48,956 bases of DNA from UBA4951 sp963652335 (GCA_963652335.1 CAVJSS010000005.1:1-48956); one strand, 5' to 3'. Shown: positions 24,881 to 34,652, counted from the stretch's first letter. The notes: generated by a model from the letters alone, not told the origin. Program-made: numbers and translations.

Positions 24881-25570
24881 TCATTGCTGATTGGGCTCGC
24901 TTTTTTCTTTGGCTTTTTGGATCTCGTTTGGATTCAATTCCCCAATCGGCATCGTATCGTAATAATTGAATCCTTCCAATGATTTGTTATAGATGTCGTT
25001 GGCTCGTTTGGATACGTATATGGCGCGGCTGAAGTACGCCCATGCAGCTATCAAAACATAGGACCATCCAACGATCCAAAGAGTGCTTAATATGTAGGAA
25101 GGCCAATATTCTGCGACTAGATGAGGACTATTTATAAGTTCTGGCCATTTGTTTAGGAGTTTCATTCCCCAAAGGGTTACGTAGTTATCTTGATTGCCGA
25201 AATCCCATTTCCAGAAGATGGTGGAAAATTCGGTTAGGTATTTGTCGGTCCACTCATTCGTAATCGCACCATAGATAACATAGAAAATGACCGAGACGAG
25301 GATTATGCAAACTCCTGGAGTTGCGTCTTTGACGAATTTCCTTCCGTTTTTTTTGAAAGCGTATTTCTTGAATTGCTTTTTGTTCTCGATGACTCTGAAC
25401 CTGACTGCATCGGAAACAAGATTGTCCAATCTTTTTCCGAAAGTTAGGGTTATTATCCTAATCAAAGCTCCTATCAATGCGAAGACGATGAACAAAATAG
25501 CCAATACGATGATGGCGGTTATCAATAAGCGGCGATCTGTTTGATCTAATTGGACAGAGGCTAAAATCAT
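24881..25570 (-). CDS. Polytopic membrane protein, function unknown
   Basis: 229 aa. Predicted spans at about residues 17-40 (LLITAIIVLAILFIVFALIG), 88-106 and 162-183. A loop after the first span is basic (ENKKQFKKYAFKKNGRKFVK). The C-terminus is hydrophilic. Its ATG overlaps the stop of the upstream Q/N-rich protein (ATGA), so the two are coupled and may form a complex. I recognise no family. Confidence 0.6.
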   Translation of the reverse strand: MILASVQLDQTDRRLLITAIIVLAILFIVFALIGALIRIITLTFGKRLDNLVSDAVRFRVIENKKQFKKYAFKKNGRKFVKDATPGVCIILVSVIFYVIYGAITNEWTDKYLTEFSTIFWKWDFGNQDNYVTLWGMKLLNKWPELINSPHLVAEYWPSYILSTLWIVGWSYVLIAAWAYFSRAIYVSKRANDIYNKSLEGFNYYDTMPIGELNPNEIQKAKEKSEPNQQ

Positions 25571-26151
25571 TTGTCTTCACCTCCTTCGTCTGGAACGTTT
25601 ATTGGGTTATCGATCGATGATTCATTATAGGTGTCATCATCGAAATCAAAGGCTGGCTGGGCCGGTATTTGCTTGTATTCGGCATCAGGCAATTCTTGAT
25701 AGCCGGGGGCTTCTATTTGCTGATTGTTTGGAACATTCAATTGGGGATTGGTTTGGGGATTCAATTGCTGGTAGTTGTCGAAATTATTCAAGGCAGGATT
25801 GCTCGGCTGCTGATTAGGGGCGCTGTAATAGTTGTTTTGGACATAAGTCGTCGCGTTGTTTTGAACAGGCTGAGGCGCTGGCTTTTGGCTTTCCAATTCT
25901 TTCGCGACCAATGAATCATGGTGGGCCTTTTTGGCAGCTTCCACTTCCAAGTCCTCTTCCAATGGCTTGAAGAATTTGTCGCCTTTGAAGAAACGGATCA
26001 TTCCTATTGGGACAAGGATGAACCATCTGCACAGCCCATAGATCATATATAAAACCGCTCCCGCCAAAATGAATGGCGAGATGAGCATATAAACGATACC
26101 CATTCCAAGCCCTTTGAGAAATTTCATATATCTATTTTGCTCTATGGCCAT
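25567..26151 (-). CDS. Membrane protein with Gln/Asn/Pro-rich tail
   Basis: 194 aa. Two closely spaced hydrophobic segments near the N-terminus (about residues 14-32 and 39-54, likely a hairpin or two spans) and then about 100 residues of low-complexity Q/N/P-rich sequence (YVQNNYYSAPNQQPSNPALN and similar), ending acidic. The start overlaps the end of the DUF2232 gene by 20 bases; a second ATG at 26127 would avoid the overlap. The tail is predicted disordered, and its side of the membrane is uncertain. Function unknown. Confidence 0.6.
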   Translation of the reverse strand: MAIEQNRYMKFLKGLGMGIVYMLISPFILAGAVLYMIYGLCRWFILVPIGMIRFFKGDKFFKPLEEDLEVEAAKKAHHDSLVAKELESQKPAPQPVQNNATTYVQNNYYSAPNQQPSNPALNNFDNYQQLNPQTNPQLNVPNNQQIEAPGYQELPDAEYKQIPAQPAFDFDDDTYNESSIDNPINVPDEGGEDK

Positions 26152-27028
26152 TCTTTTTGATAGAGAAAAGAATGAGAAGTAAGCCGGCGACTATCGGATA
26201 ATAGTTTCCTAGCAAAATGGCTTTCCGCGTTTCCAACAAAGGCGAAACGAAGGCGACGATGAATATGCCGATTATCAAAAAGACGCCTAAAAGGATGAAG
26301 AGAATTTTGCTTTTAAGACAAACTGAATCATATATGCACATCGAAAGCAAAAATGCGGATGCGACGAAACATATATAGCCCAGTTCAAGAAGGAACAATC
26401 CTGCCGATATGCCAATAATTCCGAAAGATAGGGTCCCAATCCCATCCATTAGATATGATTGATGATCTTCTCTTATGTCAAGCCTCCCATGGAACAGCAC
26501 GATCAAAAAGTGGGAGAGGACGGTTTGAATCAGCCCTAATGCCAATAACAAAGAGGGGAAGGCTATCAAAACATTTTCCTTTTCGTTTAGCTTCAATAAG
26601 ACGATCGTAGCTTCGATTGGGTTGATTCCGCTTAATCCTTTTATGATTGGGACGGAAAGGTAATTCAAACCCAAAGAAAGGAATGAAACGGCCAAAATCG
26701 TGTAGGTAGTCGGAGTTTTTGCCCTTGCTAGCATTCCATATAAGCCTCCACACAGTAATGCTGGAAGCAAATAGAACAAAGTTTCGGTCAAATTGAAGGA
26801 TGAGGCTCCCAGCATGATGACTGAGGTAGCCAAAAGGAAAGGGATCGAATATTTGGTTTTCGTTAATCTGGTCCCTAATGCTGAAACAACCGGCAAAACG
26901 AAAATCGTTGCGATGGTGAAAAAAGGGAAGAAACTGGATATCAAAGTCAAAACGACCGAAACTCCGGACATAATGCCCAAGAAGGCTATGTTTTGGGATG
27001 GCGTTTCCCTTTCTTTCATTTTCATCAT
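26132..27028 (-). CDS. DUF2232 (YybS-like) polytopic membrane protein
   Basis: 298 aa from MMKMKERETP; the frame is open to 27064, but a promoter occupies that stretch. About eight hydrophobic segments. The beginning (IAFLGIMSGVSVVLTLIS, then PFFTIATIFVLPVVSALGTR) and the later GLSGINPIEATIVLLKLN region fit the DUF2232/YybS family, which resembles substrate-binding S-type membrane proteins. Function unknown. The promoter ends only nine bases before the ATG and no ribosome site is seen, suggesting a leaderless transcript. Confidence 0.65.
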   Translation of the reverse strand: MMKMKERETPSQNIAFLGIMSGVSVVLTLISSFFPFFTIATIFVLPVVSALGTRLTKTKYSIPFLLATSVIMLGASSFNLTETLFYLLPALLCGGLYGMLARAKTPTTYTILAVSFLSLGLNYLSVPIIKGLSGINPIEATIVLLKLNEKENVLIAFPSLLLALGLIQTVLSHFLIVLFHGRLDIREDHQSYLMDGIGTLSFGIIGISAGLFLLELGYICFVASAFLLSMCIYDSVCLKSKILFILLGVFLIIGIFIVAFVSPLLETRKAILLGNYYPIVAGLLLILFSIKKNGHRAK

Positions 27029-27037
27029 ATTGATTAT

Positions 27038-27066
27038 TCTATAGGATTGACCCGACAAAATCACAA
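27038..27066 (-). promoter_or_regulatory. Promoter of the DUF2232 operon
   Basis: Minus strand: TTGTGA (27061-27066), 17-base spacer, TATAGA (27038-27043), nine bases to the ATG at 27028. Confidence 0.5.
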
Positions 27067-27122
27067 CAATCGAAGGCTCATCTTACGATTCGTCTATAAG
27101 GAAAATATATATGTGGCTTCTC

Positions 27123-27151
27123 TTTAAGAGAAGGATAAATACGAGTATACT
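27123..27151 (+). promoter_or_regulatory. pcrA-operon promoter, near-leaderless
   Basis: TTTAAG (27123-27128, the same -35 hexamer as at 20109), 17-base spacer, TATACT (27146-27151), ten bases to the ATG at 27162. No ribosome site near the start. Confidence 0.5.
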
Positions 27152-27161
27152 TAGTTCACGT

Positions 27162-29447
27162 ATGGACTACTCCTCTTTGCTCAACGACAAACAATACCAA
27201 GCCGTCTCTAGTTCTTCCCTTTACACTAGAATAATCGCAGGGGCCGGTTCTGGGAAAACTAGGGTTTTGACATATAGAATTGCCTACTTGATAACCGAAT
27301 GCGGGATGGATCCTTCCAAGATTTTAGCCATCGCTTTTACCAACAAAGTCGCGAATGAGATGAAGGAACGCGCCACGAAACTCGTTAAGGAAATAAAGGG
27401 CGTTTCAACCAATCTGAACATTTCTACGTTCCATTCTTTATGTGCGAGGTTTTTGCGCATCGAACATTCCTTTTTGGGATATCCCGCCAATTTCACCATC
27501 TATGACGAAAACGATCAGCTTGGCGTCATCAAGAACGTCGCTGCTGGCTTCGGATACAAGAAAAGCGACCCAATAGTGAAAACCGCCACCCAATTCATCA
27601 GAAAACGCAAAGGCCTTGGCCAATACCCGGAGAATATCAACCGTAGAAACCTTTTGTCGGAAGAAGAAAGGATCTGTTTGGATTTCTACGCTCGTTATGA
27701 AGAAGAAAAAAGCAAAGGATATGGTTTTGATTTCGATGATCTCTTGAACAAAACGATCGAAATATTGGAAGGCAATGATGATGTTAGGGAACATTGGGCC
27801 AAGAATTACGATGCGATCCTCATCGACGAATTCCAGGATACCAACGACGTCCAATTCAAATTGCTTAGATTATTGATGAGGAAAGACACATCGGTATATG
27901 TAGTCGGAGACCCAGACCAAACAATCTATTCTTGGCGCGGTGCCAACCCTAAGATCATCCTTGATTACGATCGGATATTCGAAGGCGCAGAGACCATCAT
28001 CCTTAACCAAAATTATCGTTCGACCCAAACCATATTGGATGCGGCGAACAAACTGATATCCAAAAACAAAAAACGCGTTCCGAAAGATCTTTTCGCGACC
28101 AATTCCAAAGGTGACCCCATCCAGACTAAGATTTCGGGAACTGCGGAATATGAAGCCGATTGGGTCAGCGGCAAGATTTCCTATTTGGCTAGAAAAGACA
28201 TGGTTGATGGACAACCTAACTACAAAAACATCGCGATTCTTTATCGTTCTTCCTATTTGACCAGACCCTTTGAATCGGCCTTAAAAGACAAGGGAATACC
28301 TTATAAGATATTCGGGGGCCTCCGCTTCTATGAACGCATGGAAGTCAAAGACGTCTTGGCTTATTTCAATTTGCTGGTCAACGATTTCGACAACATCTCT
28401 TTCGATAGAATCGTGAATGTTCCAAAAAGAGGGATCGGAGATGGGACCATTCAAAAAATACATGAAGAAGCCAATAGGGCAGGTCTTTCGGAATATCAAT
28501 ATATGTCCAGGATATCCGAATTCAAGGACAGCGATATCCCCACCAAAGCAATAAACAAGATTTCCGAATTCATTTCGATAATGGAGAAAGCCAAACGTAA
28601 GTTGGAAGAAAAGATCGAGGCATACGCCGGGATTTTGAAAGACATGATAACGGATCTCGGATATCTGAAATACATCGCCGAGAACGAAGAATTAGACGAA
28701 GATAGACTGGGGAACGTAAATGCGTTGTTTGATGATATCAACCACTTCATTTCCAACAATTCTGAATCGTCTTTCTCGGAATATCTTCAAAACGTCGCTT
28801 TATTGACCGCCCAAGATGATATGAGCCAGGGAAATTACGTTTCGCTTATGACTTGTCATGTCGCCAAGGGATTGGAGTTCGATTACGTTTTCGTCATCGG
28901 CCTAAACCAAGGGACGTTCCCATCGGCTAGGGCCGTCGCCGAAATAGAAAGGGACGGCGAAGAAGAAGAACGTCGTTTGGCCTATGTCGCCTTCACCAGA
29001 GCAAAAAAGGTTTTGTTCCTCTCTGGCAATAGATCTTATTCCTATGTCACCGATAGCAAGAGCGAGCCGTCTCAATATTTCAAAGAAGCCGGAATCGAAT
29101 TGCCAAGGGTCAATGAATTCACTTCTTCAAAAGTTTGGCAATCCAATAACAAAAAGCGGGACTTTTCCTCTTCTTGGAACGATTATTTTTCCGATGGAGA
29201 CGCTATTTTGCCTTTTGAGAAGAAGAAAAAAACAGCAGTCGAAGAGAAGCCTATCGAGAGACCAAAAAACAACATCGTTTGGAAAATCGGAGACAGGCTG
29301 CATCATGAGAAATTCGGCGATGGATACGTCGAGAACATCATCAATGATTCGATCATCGTCGTGAATTTCGATGAGGAAGGCAAAAAGACTTTGATGGCCA
29401 ACCATCCGATGCTTTCCAAAATAAAAAGCCAAGGAGGAGAAGCATGA
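27162..29447 (+). CDS. pcrA: ATP-dependent DNA helicase PcrA/UvrD
   Basis: 761-aa superfamily 1A 3'-5' helicase for repair and removal of roadblocks. MDYSSLLNDKQYQAV is the canonical start; residues upstream in the open frame are not family-like. Motifs: Walker A AGAGSGKTRVL, motif II DEFQDTN, motif III VVGDPDQTIYSWRGANP, motif IV LNQNYRST, motif V MTCHVAKGLEFDYVF, motif VI RRLAYVAFTRAK. The C-terminal KIGDRLHHEKFGDGYV segment is the Tudor-like domain that binds RNA polymerase in PcrA. Overlaps ligA by four bases, a conserved Firmicutes pcrA-ligA arrangement. Confidence 0.96.
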   Translation: MDYSSLLNDKQYQAVSSSSLYTRIIAGAGSGKTRVLTYRIAYLITECGMDPSKILAIAFTNKVANEMKERATKLVKEIKGVSTNLNISTFHSLCARFLRIEHSFLGYPANFTIYDENDQLGVIKNVAAGFGYKKSDPIVKTATQFIRKRKGLGQYPENINRRNLLSEEERICLDFYARYEEEKSKGYGFDFDDLLNKTIEILEGNDDVREHWAKNYDAILIDEFQDTNDVQFKLLRLLMRKDTSVYVVGDPDQTIYSWRGANPKIILDYDRIFEGAETIILNQNYRSTQTILDAANKLISKNKKRVPKDLFATNSKGDPIQTKISGTAEYEADWVSGKISYLARKDMVDGQPNYKNIAILYRSSYLTRPFESALKDKGIPYKIFGGLRFYERMEVKDVLAYFNLLVNDFDNISFDRIVNVPKRGIGDGTIQKIHEEANRAGLSEYQYMSRISEFKDSDIPTKAINKISEFISIMEKAKRKLEEKIEAYAGILKDMITDLGYLKYIAENEELDEDRLGNVNALFDDINHFISNNSESSFSEYLQNVALLTAQDDMSQGNYVSLMTCHVAKGLEFDYVFVIGLNQGTFPSARAVAEIERDGEEEERRLAYVAFTRAKKVLFLSGNRSYSYVTDSKSEPSQYFKEAGIELPRVNEFTSSKVWQSNNKKRDFSSSWNDYFSDGDAILPFEKKKKTAVEEKPIERPKNNIVWKIGDRLHHEKFGDGYVENIINDSIIVVNFDEEGKKTLMANHPMLSKIKSQGGEA

Positions 29448-31453
29448 CCTTTTTAGAAGCCCAAAAAAGAATAGATGAACTAACCCTCCTTTTGGATAAA
29501 TACAATTACGAATATTACGTTTTGAACCAGTCATCGGTTTCAGATGCCGAATTCGACCGTTTGATGCAAGAACTGATTTCTTTGGAAAAGGAATTCCCCC
29601 TTCTCAAGAAAGTGTCTTCTCCAAGCCAAAGGGTCGGTGGGATGGTTCAATCGGAATTCAAGAAGATCCCTCATAAAAGATTGATGCTTTCTTTGGGCAA
29701 TGTCTTTAATGAAGACGAGATGAGAGATTGGGACAAAAGAGTCCGCTCTTTGGCAAAGAAAGACGTAATCGAATATGCCGGAGAAGTCAAAATAGATGGC
29801 TTGGGCATTTCTTTGATATATGCCAATGGAGAGCTTCAACATTGCGTTACCAGAGGTGATGGGGAAGTCGGAGAAGACGTAACAGCCAACATCGTGACCA
29901 TCAAAACGATTCCTCTCCGCGTTAAGGAAAAACGCCCATTTGAGGTCAGGGGTGAGGTATTCATGAGCAAAAAGACCCTTGAAGACCTCAACAAGAAAAG
30001 AACAGAGAATGGGGAACCGTTGTTCGCGAATGCCAGAAATGCCGCCGCCGGGAGCGTAAGGCAACTTGATTCTTCAATCGCCGCATCAAGGAATTTGGAT
30101 GCCTTTTGGTATTATTTGGTTAACGCTAGAGAACTTGGCATCCATTCTCATTTAGAAGCTTTGGCTTATTTGGACGAGCTAGGATTCCAAACGAACCATG
30201 AGAGGCGTCCGCTCCATGGCATCGAAGACATCATTTCCTATATGGAAGAATACCAAGAAAAACGACCAACACTTGGCTATGACATCGATGGCTTGGTCAT
30301 AAAAGTGGATGATTTGGATTCTTATGACCAACTAGGGTATACCGCCAAAGAGCCAAGATGGGCGATAGCCTACAAGTTCCCGCCAGAAGAAGTGACGACG
30401 AGGCTATTGGATATCGTCATTACGATTGGCCGAACCGGAAGAGTCACTCCGAATGCGATTCTCGAACCAGTCAGAGTGGCCGGATCAACCGTTCAAAGGG
30501 CTACGTTGAACAATGAAACGTTCGTTTTGGAAAAAGGATTGATGATCAATGATATAGTAGGCTTGCATAAAGCCGCTGATGTCATCCCTGAAGTAACCGG
30601 TCCGATATTGTCTAGGAGAGATGGCACCCAAATTCCTTGGACGATGCCGGAGATTTGCCCAATCTGCAATCGGCCTTTAACGAAAATCAAAGGACTGCAT
30701 TATTGTTGGAATCCTAACTGCGATTCCAAAAAAATCGAAGGAATGATCCATTTTTCCGCCAGGGATATGATGGACATTGATGGGATGGGGGCCTCGGTCG
30801 TTGAAGAATTTTTCGCCGAGGGATTCTTAAGCGATATCGCAAGCATCTATCATCTAAGCGATCACGCTTTGGAAATAAAGGAATTGGATGGATGGTCGGA
30901 TAAATCCATCAATTCATTGTTGGATGCCATCGAAGTTTCGAAAGGAAGATCGTTGGAAAGGCTTTTATTCGGACTTGGAATCAAAGAAGTCGGAGGAAAA
31001 ACCGCTAAGATCTTGGCAAAAAGATATAAGAACCTCGATAATTTATCCAAAGCAAGCGAAGACGAATTGCTTCAAATCCCAGACATAGGTCCTATCGTTG
31101 CCAAGAACATCGTTTCGTGGTTCGAAGACGAAAAGAACATGAAACTTATAGAAGATCTCAGAGAATCTCATCTCAATTTCGATTATCTGGGAACAGATAC
31201 GATAGACGTCAATTCATATTTCTACGGGAAGACAATCGTTTTGACCGGCTCATTGATCCATTATTCGAGAAACGAATTGACGGAGATATTGGAAGGCATA
31301 GGCGCCAAATGTTCAGGATCGGTTTCAAAGAAGACCGATTTGGTCATTGCTGGCGCGGATGCCGGAAGCAAATTAACGAAAGCCAAGGAATTGGGAATCC
31401 TTGTCATCAACGAAGATGAGGCCATATCCCATTTAGGAAAGGTAGGTCAATAA
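29444..31453 (+). CDS. ligA: NAD-dependent DNA ligase
   Basis: 669 aa, full length. Seals nicks in replication and repair using NAD+. Order: domain Ia (YEYYVLNQSSVSDAEFDRL), adenylation domain with nucleophile Lys116 in VKIDGLGIS, CVTRGDGEVGEDVT, OB-fold around RTGRVTPNAILEPV, Zn finger CPICNRP with later C residues in HYCWNPNC, helix-hairpin-helix repeats, and a C-terminal BRCT domain (GKTIVLTGSLIHYSRNEL). Preceded by GGAGGAG. Its stop overlaps the gatC start (TAATG), giving a pcrA-ligA-gatCAB unit. Confidence 0.98.
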   Translation: MTFLEAQKRIDELTLLLDKYNYEYYVLNQSSVSDAEFDRLMQELISLEKEFPLLKKVSSPSQRVGGMVQSEFKKIPHKRLMLSLGNVFNEDEMRDWDKRVRSLAKKDVIEYAGEVKIDGLGISLIYANGELQHCVTRGDGEVGEDVTANIVTIKTIPLRVKEKRPFEVRGEVFMSKKTLEDLNKKRTENGEPLFANARNAAAGSVRQLDSSIAASRNLDAFWYYLVNARELGIHSHLEALAYLDELGFQTNHERRPLHGIEDIISYMEEYQEKRPTLGYDIDGLVIKVDDLDSYDQLGYTAKEPRWAIAYKFPPEEVTTRLLDIVITIGRTGRVTPNAILEPVRVAGSTVQRATLNNETFVLEKGLMINDIVGLHKAADVIPEVTGPILSRRDGTQIPWTMPEICPICNRPLTKIKGLHYCWNPNCDSKKIEGMIHFSARDMMDIDGMGASVVEEFFAEGFLSDIASIYHLSDHALEIKELDGWSDKSINSLLDAIEVSKGRSLERLLFGLGIKEVGGKTAKILAKRYKNLDNLSKASEDELLQIPDIGPIVAKNIVSWFEDEKNMKLIEDLRESHLNFDYLGTDTIDVNSYFYGKTIVLTGSLIHYSRNELTEILEGIGAKCSGSVSKKTDLVIAGADAGSKLTKAKELGILVINEDEAISHLGKVGQ

Positions 31454-31752
31454 TGAAAACCATTACAATTGAAGTATTGAAGGATGCAGCCAACCGTTTG
31501 CTCTTCGATCTAAACGAAGAAGAATACCAAACTTTATATAATGAGTTTGGCGTTCTTTCCGCTCAAATGAAAACGATCGCTAGCCAAAAAGATCTAGGCG
31601 ATTATGAGCCGATGACATTTCCATTCAAAGAATGCGTGACTTCTTATTTAAGGGATGATGAGCCAAGCGAACCTTTCACTCCAAGCGAGGCGCTTAAAAA
31701 CGCAGGCAGCAAAAAAGATGGCCAAATCAAGTTGCCAAAGGTGGTTTTGTAA
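31453..31752 (+). CDS. gatC: Asp/Glu-tRNA amidotransferase subunit C
   Basis: 99 aa. Small belt subunit stabilising GatA-GatB. Assigned from size, position immediately before gatA and gatB, the RLLFDLNEEEYQTLYNEFG helix typical of the GatC opening, and the DYEPMTFPF segment corresponding to the family's d-v-Pm-hp-- motif. The last part is divergent. One-base overlaps couple it to ligA and gatA. Confidence 0.85.
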   Translation: MKTITIEVLKDAANRLLFDLNEEEYQTLYNEFGVLSAQMKTIASQKDLGDYEPMTFPFKECVTSYLRDDEPSEPFTPSEALKNAGSKKDGQIKLPKVVL

Positions 31753-33221
31753 TGAGTTATTTAGATTTATCGATTTCTGAGATTCACCAAGCTTACCTTA
31801 AAGGTGAAACGACCCCTCATGAACTGACTAAAGAAGCTATCGAAAGGGCCAAAAAAGACAACAACAACGCTTTTGAAAGAATTTGCGAACAAGAAGCTTT
31901 GGAATTTGCTTCAAATTTAAAAGAAGTCGAAGCCGACAACGTTTGGTGGGGAATTCCTTTTCTTTCGAAAGACAATTTCTCAACCAAAGGCATAGAAACG
32001 ACCGCCTCTTCCAACATCCTTAATGGCTATGTCCCTTTGTTCGATGCTCATGTCATCAAAGCTTTGAAAGAGAAAAAAGCCATCTTGATCGGCAAGACCA
32101 CGATGGACGAATTGGCAATGGGCGGGACCGGCACTACCGGTCATAAAGGAATGACTTTCAACCCATATGATGAGAGCAAAACCCGATTGGTCGGCGGATC
32201 TTCTTGTGGGTCAGCCGCCGCAGTGGCCGCCTCGATCGTTCCGTTTGCATTGGGATCCGATACTGGTGACTCGGTGAGAAAGCCGGCCTCGTATGCCGGA
32301 CTTGTTGGTTTTAAGCCAACTTGGGGCAGGATCTCTCGTTATGGATTGTTCCCATTCGCTCCGTCTTTGGATCACGTTGCCTATTTTACCCGCAATGTCG
32401 AAGATGCCGCGCTTGCTTTGGAAATATTGGCTGGAAGATGCTTGAAGGATTCGACTTCCTCCACTAAACCGGTCGAAGGATATTCCAAGCATCTCAACGA
32501 TTCGATCGCCGGAAAAAAGATCGCCGTTTTAAATGAAGTCGTCGATTCGATTTCCGATAAAGAAATCAAAGATAAATTCAATTCGTCTTTGAAAGAATTA
32601 GAGAAGGCTGGAGCGATAATCGAATATGTCGATTTCGGACGTGAATCGTTATCTTCGCTGTATGCGACCTATATGGTCATAAGCTGTGCGGAAGCGACTT
32701 CCAACAACGCTAATTTGGACGGAATAAAATTCGGCCCATATTATGATGGCAATTCCTATCAAGAAGTCATGTATCAAGCGAGAACCAAAGGATTCTCGGA
32801 ATTGATCAAGAGACGTTTCGTCATCGGCTCTTACTGTTTGATGAAGGGAAACCAAGAAGAGTTGTTCTTGGCCGCCCAAAGAAACAGGGCCAAAATCGTC
32901 AAACGGACGAATGATATCCTTTCAAAATGCGACTTCATCTATGTTCTTGCCGCTCCAAGCGTCGCTCCAAAAAAAGATGCTAAAAGCGACAAATTAAGCG
33001 ATGAATATTTGATTGCTGACAACCATTTGGCTTTGGGTAATTTCGCTGGACTTCCATCGATAACCATTCCCCTTTTCCTTGAAAATGGTTTGCCTGTCGG
33101 CGTGAATGTGATGGGTAGGGCTTTTGAAGAATCGAATGTTTTGGCCTTGGCTAACGCCTTAGAAAAGATAACCGGATTGTCTGGATTATCCGTTTTGAAC
33201 AAGAAGGAGGGCAATTTATGA
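31752..33221 (+). CDS. gatA: Asp/Glu-tRNA amidotransferase subunit A (amidase)
   Basis: 489 aa. Liberates ammonia from glutamine to amidate Glu-tRNA-Gln (and possibly Asp-tRNA-Asn). The amidase triad is present: Lys in IGKTTMDELAMG, cis-Ser in GGSSCGSAAAVAAS, nucleophile Ser in GSDTGDSVRKPAS. Two glycines usual in Bacillus-type GatA are changed: GGSSGGS reads GGSSCGS, and DTGGS reads DTGDS next to the nucleophile. Other features are LVGFKPTWGRISRYGL and the GLPSITIPL-type end. Coupled to gatB by an ATGA overlap. Confidence 0.96.
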   Translation: MSYLDLSISEIHQAYLKGETTPHELTKEAIERAKKDNNNAFERICEQEALEFASNLKEVEADNVWWGIPFLSKDNFSTKGIETTASSNILNGYVPLFDAHVIKALKEKKAILIGKTTMDELAMGGTGTTGHKGMTFNPYDESKTRLVGGSSCGSAAAVAASIVPFALGSDTGDSVRKPASYAGLVGFKPTWGRISRYGLFPFAPSLDHVAYFTRNVEDAALALEILAGRCLKDSTSSTKPVEGYSKHLNDSIAGKKIAVLNEVVDSISDKEIKDKFNSSLKELEKAGAIIEYVDFGRESLSSLYATYMVISCAEATSNNANLDGIKFGPYYDGNSYQEVMYQARTKGFSELIKRRFVIGSYCLMKGNQEELFLAAQRNRAKIVKRTNDILSKCDFIYVLAAPSVAPKKDAKSDKLSDEYLIADNHLALGNFAGLPSITIPLFLENGLPVGVNVMGRAFEESNVLALANALEKITGLSGLSVLNKKEGNL

Positions 33222-34648
33222 ATTTCGAACCTGTCATTGGCTTGGAAATCCATGTTCAAATGAAAACCAAATCGAAGATGTTCTCTTCGTCTCCAAACGG
33301 TTTTTCCAAGAATCCGAACACTCAGGTAACCGAATTGGATATGGGCTATCCTGGATCGATGCCGGTGGTCAATAAGCAAGCGGTCATAAACGCGATCCGC
33401 GTGGCCAATGCTTTGCATATGGAAATTGACCATACCTTATATTTCGATCGTAAGAATTATTTCTATTCGGATTTGCCAAAAGGATACCAAATCACCCAAC
33501 AGGCAAGGCCTATCGGAAAGAACGGCTACGTTACTATTTCGATGCCTGACGGAAACAAGAAAAACATTGGCATCGAAAGAATCCACATGGAAGAAGATAC
33601 ATGCAAGCAAGAACATTTTTTGGATTATTCTTTATTGGACTATAATCGTGCCGGCACTCCATTGGTGGAAATCGTATCTCTTCCGGAAATCAGATCTGGA
33701 TATGAGGCCATGAAATATGTCGAAGCTATCCGTAACATCGTTATTTATTCAGGCACTTCGGATGGGAAAATGGAAGAGGGGTCCTTGCGTTGCGACGTCA
33801 ACGTTTCCATTCGTCCGTTAGGCCAAAAAGAATTTGGCACCAAAGTCGAAGTCAAAAATCTAAATTCCTTGAGAAACATCCAAGAAGCGTTGGATTTCGA
33901 AATAGAACGCCAAAGCAAAACGATTCTTTCCGGAGGCTTGGTCAGGCAAGAAACAAGACGCTATGACGAAGCTAGCGGAAAAACGGTTTTGATGCGTGTC
34001 AAGACCGATGCGGTGGATTATAAATATTTCTGCGAACCGAATATTACCCCGATTGCCTTATCTGACGAATTCGTTCAGGATGCGATCGACACCTGCCCGG
34101 AATTATATGATGCCAAAAAGGCACGCTATCTATCTGCTGGTTTGAACGAATCCGATGCCAACATCATCCTTTCCGACACAAAAATGTCGGCTTATTTCGA
34201 AAAAGGAATGCCTTTGGTCAAAAATGCCAAAGATTTAGCCAATTTCCTTATTGTGGAAATCAATGGTTATTTGAATAAAAACGGAATGAATATCGAGAAA
34301 TTTCCTCTGCAACCGGAAATCTTGTCTCAGATTGTTTTGATGCAAGAGACTGGCGGATTGCAGCATAAACAATGCGTTCAGATCTTGGATGAGGTTTTAA
34401 AAACCGGAGAAGAGCCTAAAACCGTTCAGAATAGATTGGGCATCAAAGCCCAAATTTCCGACAATTCCGTGATTATGGAATTCGTCATTAAAGTGTTGGA
34501 TGCCAACCCTCAATCGATTGTCGACTGGAAAAGCGGCAAAGACAGAGCCTTAGGATTCTTGGTCGGCCAAGTAATGAGAGCTTCTCAAGGCAAAGTCAAC
34601 CCAGCTGAGGTTTCGAAGACTTTGGTTGCGGAAATGCAAAAGAGGTAG
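33218..34648 (+). CDS. gatB: Asp/Glu-tRNA amidotransferase subunit B
   Basis: 476 aa. Kinase/amidotransferase and tRNA-binding subunit. Family motifs: FEPVIGLEIHVQMKTKSKMF, the metal region YFYSDLPKGYQITQ, HMEEDTCKQ, DYNRAGTPLVEIV, MEEGSLRCDVNVSIRP, KVEVKNLNSLRNI, VRQETRRYDE, and the C-terminal YqeY-like tail ending LVGQVMRASQGKVNPAEV. The Asn/Gln tRNA-amidation pathway is complete with gatC and gatA. Confidence 0.97.
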   Translation: MNFEPVIGLEIHVQMKTKSKMFSSSPNGFSKNPNTQVTELDMGYPGSMPVVNKQAVINAIRVANALHMEIDHTLYFDRKNYFYSDLPKGYQITQQARPIGKNGYVTISMPDGNKKNIGIERIHMEEDTCKQEHFLDYSLLDYNRAGTPLVEIVSLPEIRSGYEAMKYVEAIRNIVIYSGTSDGKMEEGSLRCDVNVSIRPLGQKEFGTKVEVKNLNSLRNIQEALDFEIERQSKTILSGGLVRQETRRYDEASGKTVLMRVKTDAVDYKYFCEPNITPIALSDEFVQDAIDTCPELYDAKKARYLSAGLNESDANIILSDTKMSAYFEKGMPLVKNAKDLANFLIVEINGYLNKNGMNIEKFPLQPEILSQIVLMQETGGLQHKQCVQILDEVLKTGEEPKTVQNRLGIKAQISDNSVIMEFVIKVLDANPQSIVDWKSGKDRALGFLVGQVMRASQGKVNPAEVSKTLVAEMQKR

Positions 34649-34652
34649 AAAC

